From positions 24,207,686 through 24,271,685 of the forward strand of contig OX243814.1 of assembly GCA_945859605.1 (NCBI GenBank): 64,000 nt of DNA. Reading direction: 5' to 3'. The position numbers and the translations under genes were made by a program. How positions within the stretch are numbered: the stretch's first letter is position 1; each line of letters starts with the position of its first letter. Shown in pieces: positions 58,987-64,000 of the stretch. Origin of the DNA: Lumbricus rubellus (taxonomy: Eukaryota; Annelida; Clitellata; Crassiclitellata; Lumbricidae). The notes under the pieces are model-generated. The model did not search any database and was not told the DNA's origin. It worked only from the letters and a program-made list of their open reading frames with translations.

Positions 58987-59496
58987 ATGCCATTGACAGC
59001 AGCAGAGAAACAAAGACGATATCGTCGAAGGCTGAAAGATAAAGACGCAAAAGGAGAAAAGGAAAAAGAACGTAAAAGATGGGCTGCCAGGCAACTTGCT
59101 GGAAAAGTGAAGAATATTTCAGATTTAACACCAGTAGAACAGAGTTTAAAGAGAAAGAAATGGAAAACTTACAACGAAAGAAGGAGACAAGAAAAGGTTC
59201 AAAAGAAAGCTCGGCCCGTTATTTCTCCAAAATACGAAGTTGAAGATTCTCAGCCTTCTCAGGAAGAGAATGCTCGGCCCGTTCTTTTGCCGAAATATGA
59301 AGTTGAAGATTCTCAGGACAGGAAAGTTTGGCCTGTTCTTTCGATAAAATACGAAGTTGAAGATTGCCAGGACCGTCAGGACGGGAATGATCAGCTCGTT
59401 TTTTCGCCAAAATATGAAGTTGAGGATTCTCAGGACGGGAATGATTTTAAGATCAGTCAAAAAAATATCTCGAAGTCCGTAGTGAAAATTGATTGA
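58987..59496 (+). CDS. Unidentified basic protein with four VEDSQ repeats, copy 2
   Basis: Duplicate of the frame at 56960-57598. The first 70 residues differ at only a few positions. The repeat tract is shorter: four units on the KYEVEDSQDG theme, two with small insertions (QPSQEEN, QDRQDGND). It ends KNISKSVVKID. The upstream acceptor (GCATTTCAG) and the 15 nt to the ATG are conserved, and about 100 bp after the stop are also alike (TTGAAATTAGTGTTGCACAT), so the duplicated unit is larger than the frame. Retained openness in both copies suggests selection or very recent duplication. Function unknown. Confidence 0.6.
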   Translation: MPLTAAEKQRRYRRRLKDKDAKGEKEKERKRWAARQLAGKVKNISDLTPVEQSLKRKKWKTYNERRRQEKVQKKARPVISPKYEVEDSQPSQEENARPVLLPKYEVEDSQDRKVWPVLSIKYEVEDCQDRQDGNDQLVFSPKYEVEDSQDGNDFKISQKNISKSVVKID

Positions 59497-61025
59497 AATT
59501 AGTGTTGCACATTGAATTACAAAATAATAATATTAAAATACACATGAATATGAATTATGCCTACATAGAAAGTAATGCAATGTAAATGTAATCATGATGA
59601 ATTGCAGATTGGAGAAAATTTAATGCATCTGCAGTAAAGCGTAGCCATAAAGGCGTGAAGCCAACGGAAGCCCTACGATCCTCCATGGCTCGGGCCAACA
59701 AAAGAGAAAGAATTACGCTGACTAAGACCAGTAGGCTAGACTACGTATCGTGTACCGTATATTAGAATTTGTCTTCTATACTTTTCTCTAATATATATAT
59801 ATATTATATAGGCATACCATGCATAGGCCTATATGCATGACTATTCAGAGTCGCACTCGGCATGATTATAGTCCCCGAAGAAATTAGAAAGTAGGCTAGC
59901 AGCGAAGTGATGCAGTTGGCGGCCTGCAGACTCAGTTCTCACAAGACACAAGTAGGCTACATAAAATTATAAGAAGGAATTCAGGCAGTGGCTGCGCCAC
60001 TATAGATAGGCCTAACTGCAGGTCAGCACAGTTGTAAACAGTGAGAATTAGCGATGGCAAGATAGCACCACAATTTCCACAAAGAAAATGATCGCGTTAA
60101 TTGTCCATTTGAACAGGAAAAGAAGGTTCGAAGCGTTGAGCGCTGTAGTCGACCAAACATCGGTAGGACTAATGGTAGACCTATGCAGTTTACTAATAAG
60201 CATATATATATATATATATATGTATAATTCTTCTGAAGTACACTTTGGACAACCGGGCCCCTCTCAGTCAACGCAGCGATCGTGAATCAGCTTTGCACTT
60301 CGCTTAAATATAGTGGCGCTTAATAAGGTTGGTGATTTTATTTCCGAAAATTGCGGTAGGCTGCTCGAGATGACGTCATTGCACCGAGTGTCATCTTTGA
60401 TCTGTATTTTGTTATGAGTTTGCTGCATATCAACCATTGAGACAATACGAGGAATTTATTAAAAGATACAAATAAAAGTGCACGGACAGTTTTCATTGCG
60501 TTATTTGGATAGAAGTTTGAAAGTTAAGAAAGGGTCGATTTATAATTTTGGTTGAGAATGGCATTGGAACATGGAGTTATGCTCTCAAAGGTTTGCATTT
60601 TCACTCTGACCTATAGATCTGGTCTTTTCATATCGATTCTGACTTCATATTCCGCGGGTGTTTTCCTTTCGTAGTCCAGGAAATCTAGCTCAAATATACA
60701 GTGAACCTGGGCAAAATTGCAACAGAAGCTTTTAAGACGGTTTCCTGCACAGAATTTCCTGCTGAATAACATATCCAAAATCCGACAAAATCCGACCATG
60801 GGGTCACCCCCCAAAATGGGGTTCAAAATATGATGGTTTTCATGCATTTTTTTATTGAATATCGGGCTGTTAGCACAGCGGCCTGAATAAAAATTGTTCA
60901 TGTTGTGATACAAGCATAAAATTTGGTACCTACTACGAACATGTCATAAGAAAAAGAATTGGCTATAGAGAAATCGGAAATTTTGACCCTGGCCCTAATG
61001 GCAGCCATTTTTGAAAAGCGTGAAG

Positions 61026-61283
61026 CTTCTGCGGCGGAACCTTCCGCCAGATAATGCCTTCCGAAACTGCTTATACGGCGGAAGTTCGGGAATCGACCCG
61101 AACAAGAGTTTCTAATGGCTAAACTAACCCTAACACTAACCCTAACCGACCCTCACGATGCCTAACCTGCTTTTCGGGTCGATTCTACACGTCTCTCCGG
61201 TATACATTTGGCGCATGTGCACATCCTTCCGCCGTATAAGCAGTTCGGAAGGCATTATCTGGCGGAAGGTTCCGCCGCAGAAG
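61026..61283. mobile_element. Foldback element 2 with 58-bp arms and the same TTAGGG-like core
   Basis: Arm 61026-61084 (GCGGCGGAACCTTCCGCCAG, then ATAATGCCTTCCGA) is the exact inverse of 61226-61283 apart from one extra base. The loop holds CTAACCCTAA-type repeats at 61123-61167 matching, inverted, 43 of 45 bases of 33053-33097. A smaller inverted pair (AATCGACCCGAA and TTCGGGTCGATT) sits just inside the arms. No frame. Confidence 0.8.
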
Positions 61284-61319
61284 ATTTATCCTTTTGAAAA
61301 TGGCCCCAGGTTTACAGAT

Positions 61320-61720
61320 TTTAAATTATCTCAGCTTCCAGTACACTTAGAATCGTCATCTTGGTGTCTAAACATACATAGTTAGGGGCGAGGATTCCAG
61401 CAAAGCCATTGAAAATGTTCCACACGGCTTCAATGGCGGCCATTTTTCAAAATGGCCGACCGAAATTCGGAATTTTCAATATCTCAGCTTCCAGTACACC
61501 TAGAAACGTCATCTTGGTGTCTAAACATACATAGTTATGGGCGAGGATTCCAATAGAGCCATTGCAAATGTTCCCAACTGCCTCAATGGCGGCCATTTTC
61601 CAAAATGTCCGACCGAAATTCGGAATTTTCAATATCTCAGCTTCAAGAACACCTAGAAACGTCATGATGGTGTCTACACAACCATAATTTAAACGCCAGG
61701 ATTCCAGGGAAATTGTTCAG
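61320..61720. repeat. Tandem repeat, about 2.6 units of 152-154 bp
   Basis: ATCTCAGCTTCCAGTACAC, GAAACGTCATCTTGGTGTCT, GGGCGAGGATTCCA and CAATGGCGGCCATTTT recur in order three times, the last unit incomplete and more diverged. Confidence 0.85.
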
Positions 61721-62086
61721 AATTTTTTTGAATAACATCCAAAATTCGACAAAATCCGGTTTGGGAATGGGCACGTACTCCAATAATCGAGGATGTGCAA
61801 AAAGCCCTAGAATTTTCTTAATAATAACTTCTTCAGAAACATACACAAATAACTGAACTACTATCGCAGATTTGTTGAAACGAAGATTTGTTTACTTCAA
61901 AGTCTTCAAAATTTCAGTATGAAATAAAATTAGAAAAATAAACATGAAGAAAACGCACCCATTTCATATACGTATTACGTAGCATAGGAAGTGCCCGTGA
62001 CGTCATCAGTTTACTTCGTCGGTCGTCAATATTCTGGTAATAAGTTCGATAAAAACTAACAAAACCTCTTTAATTTGCCGTAAAGA

Positions 62087-64000
62087 ATGGATAGGCCTAC
62101 CTCTGACGAATTCTGTATTATTTGCAATGTAAAATTGGACAATGGACAGGAGTTTACTAACATTTCTCAAAAAGGAGCAGATGGCATCAATGAAGCCAGC
62201 CACAGCCGTGGACTGGATGTTGTTGCGGTATCTGGCATAAAAGTTCACGTGTGTTGTCGGAAACGGTTCACAGATAAGAAGACTATGAATATCGAAACAA
62301 GGAAACGAGGGATTCCAGAACAAGAAATACCAAGGAAAAGCGTACGTTTAAACGAAGAAGCAGTTCGTTGTGACACTCACTGTTTATTTTGTGATTCCTT
62401 TGTGGACTTTTCTTCAAAATATAAACCGAAATCAGAGCATGTGAAAGTCAGAACTACAGTGTTTGCCGAATCCATAAAAAAGTGCTGTAAAAATCGTTGT
62501 GATGAATGGTCGTTTAAGGTGAGAGGCCGTTTGGAGTATTATCTTTGTGATCTGCATGCTGCCGATTGTGTCTACCATCAATCGTGCTGCGTTAATTTTC
62601 GGACTGGGAAAAGCATCCCTTGTGAATACTCACCTGACAATCAACTGGGGAAGAAAGGGAGACCAACTAATGTAGAGCAAAATGAAGCATTCCTACACGC
62701 ATGCACTTACCTAGAGGAGAATGATGAGGAACAACTGCTGCTTGGGGACCTCATTTCGAAAATGGACGAATATCTTCACGGAAGCCAGAGCTCTGCCTAC
62801 GACCGTAGACACATGAAGAGAAAGCTCACTGAACATTACGGAGAAAATATTATAATAGCTGGTGATACCGGAAGGGCAGATGTAGTGGTAACTCTACGTG
62901 AAACGGCCAATGGAATTCTTCGAACATATCACCAGAAGTCTAAGGAAAGTGATATTGAACTGCAGAAGATTCAACTAGTGGAAGCAGCTGCGAAAATAAT
63001 CAAAAGTGATGTCAAGTCGCTCCACCATTCTACAAAAGCTGTGTATCCATCTCCAATTGACTTCAATACTGAAAGTTCTATGGAGTACATTCCGAACAGT
63101 CTTAAATTGCTGCTCTCAAAGTTATTTGTGGGAAAGGATCCCTCCATTAAAATAAGTTCAATTGGGCAAAGCATCATGCAAGGTATCCGTCCAAGAGGAT
63201 TGTTATGTCCACTACAGCTCGGTTTGTCTGTTCAGCTACACCACAATTTCAGGTCAAGGTACCTTATTGACGTTCTCCATAATCTTGGTTACTGTTCATC
63301 CTATAAAGAAGTAACAAGATTCGAAAGAAACGCGGCACTAGCGAGTGGCTGTGGCCCTTTTAATGTTGATGGAGACTCTGCTGTCCTTTTTGCAGCAGAC
63401 AACGTCGATCACGATAGCTGCACTTTGGATGGGAAGAATACCTTTCACGGAATGGGTATGATTGCTGCGATTACTCCGAGCATTAAGATCTTTCCTGATG
63501 TTCATAGGCGTCGTGTCGATGACAGCGAAATTAGAAAGGTTGCAGCCGTAGACATTAAGAGCTATAGGAAAGTCAGAGGCTTGTTGACGGAGATCTCATT
63601 CAGAGAACTTCCAGTGCCTATTGCTAACATCAGTAAGCTTAGTCTTCTCTGGCAGATCTCTTCAGCAGAAAGATCAGGTCCAAGTTGGTCAGGAACAATG
63701 CAGGCAATTCATTCTGGCTCAAGAGTCTCACATCCAGGTGTGGCATCGATAACTTTCCTTCCAATCATAGACATGGTGCCAAGTGATATGACCTGCATAT
63801 TATCGACACTACTATACCTGAGTAAGATAGCACGCATTCAGAAAGTTCCGTGTATCATCACCTTTGACCAGCCTTTGTTTTGGAAAGCTTCCCAGATCAT
63901 CAATGAAGAGAAAGACCTTCAAGGTATTGTTTTAATGTTGGGGTCGTTTCATACGTTGATGAATCTTTTGTGCGCAATCGGTACTCTGATGAGTGGCTCA
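62087..64000 (+). CDS. Large Cys-rich unnamed protein, 638+ codons, 3'-partial
   Basis: An uninterrupted frame from ATG 62087 to the window end, with no intron signal needed. I recognise no named domain. The N-terminal 190 residues hold several Cys/His clusters (CIICNVKLDNG, KVHVCCRKRFTD, CDTHCLFCDSF, CCKNRCDEW, HQSCCVNF) that could bind zinc. The C-terminal half has blocks I recall from unnamed proteins present in many copies in invertebrate genomes: LLCPLQLGLSVQLHHNFRSR, FAADNVDH, NTFHGMGMIAAITP, FLPIIDMVPSDMTC, TFDQPLFWKA, GSFHTLMNLLCAIG. The Asp in ADN and in FDQ could belong to an RNase H-like nuclease, but this is guesswork. No introns plus a repeat-rich upstream suggest a mobile-element or multicopy gene. 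The stop lies beyond the window. Confidence 0.75.
   Translation, partial: MDRPTSDEFCIICNVKLDNGQEFTNISQKGADGINEASHSRGLDVVAVSGIKVHVCCRKRFTDKKTMNIETRKRGIPEQEIPRKSVRLNEEAVRCDTHCLFCDSFVDFSSKYKPKSEHVKVRTTVFAESIKKCCKNRCDEWSFKVRGRLEYYLCDLHAADCVYHQSCCVNFRTGKSIPCEYSPDNQLGKKGRPTNVEQNEAFLHACTYLEENDEEQLLLGDLISKMDEYLHGSQSSAYDRRHMKRKLTEHYGENIIIAGDTGRADVVVTLRETANGILRTYHQKSKESDIELQKIQLVEAAAKIIKSDVKSLHHSTKAVYPSPIDFNTESSMEYIPNSLKLLLSKLFVGKDPSIKISSIGQSIMQGIRPRGLLCPLQLGLSVQLHHNFRSRYLIDVLHNLGYCSSYKEVTRFERNAALASGCGPFNVDGDSAVLFAADNVDHDSCTLDGKNTFHGMGMIAAITPSIKIFPDVHRRRVDDSEIRKVAAVDIKSYRKVRGLLTEISFRELPVPIANISKLSLLWQISSAERSGPSWSGTMQAIHSGSRVSHPGVASITFLPIIDMVPSDMTCILSTLLYLSKIARIQKVPCIITFDQPLFWKASQIINEEKDLQGIVLMLGSFHTLMNLLCAIGTLMSGS

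Larger units (their letters stand above)
59600..62086. other. Repeat-rich non-coding stretch before the long open frame
   Basis: Contains short TA runs (59793, 60200), the foldback at 61026-61283 and the 150-bp tandem repeat at 61320-61720. CGACAAAATCCG occurs at about 60786 and 61747, suggesting that much of it is one repeat family. No coding exon is recognised. Confidence 0.5.

Overview
This is a eukaryotic window, almost certainly from an invertebrate animal. The genes are split by GT-AG introns of a few hundred bases to several kb, the DNA is AT-rich, and interspersed repeats are dense. Four conserved animal genes could be assembled exon by exon because every junction I used keeps the reading frame. 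I cannot name the species or phylum from sequence alone.

Layout. (1) 1-15042, plus strand: 3' part of a TACC gene (transforming acidic coiled-coil protein, centrosome/spindle), 17 exons, 885 residues visible, 5' end outside the window. Its introns hold a hAT-type transposon with a LINE inside it, a second hAT with a Harbinger-type MITE inside it, and a decayed reverse transcriptase fragment. (2) 16573-32448, minus strand, convergent with TACC: an RGS12-like scaffold of about 1,500 residues (PDZ, PTB, RGS, two Raf-like Ras-binding domains, a GoLoco-like segment). PDZ and PTB sit in one 2.3 kb exon; the rest is in small exons. Both Galpha-contact modules carry changes at key positions. (3) 35432-42703, minus strand: complete DERA (deoxyribose-phosphate aldolase), 8 exons, 319 residues, both active-site lysines present. 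(4) 45039-49493, minus strand: PEX11G-like peroxisomal membrane protein, 3 exons, about 210 residues, with a hAT element in intron 1. (5) 49.5-62 kb: no conserved cellular gene found. It contains hAT elements, a CR1/L2-like LINE remnant split by a tRNA-derived SINE, two tandem copies of an unfamiliar basic protein with 18-residue repeats, foldback elements and a 150-bp tandem repeat. (6) 62087-64000, plus strand: an open frame of 638 codons running off the window, an unnamed Cys-rich protein that looks like a mobile or multicopy family.

The strongest structural signal is the repeat layer. Seven elements end in inverted repeats and are bounded by perfect 8-bp direct repeats (hAT hallmark), at 6243, 10323, 37188, 42827, 47794, 50141 and 54184. 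Tiny TTAA-bounded palindromes (piggyBac-like) occur at 1460, 15487 and 23128. Two foldback elements with unrelated arms share one TTAGGG-rich 45-bp core. The cellular genes do not form an operon or pathway: TACC is cytoskeletal, RGS12-like is G-protein/Ras signalling, DERA is nucleoside catabolism and PEX11G is peroxisome division.
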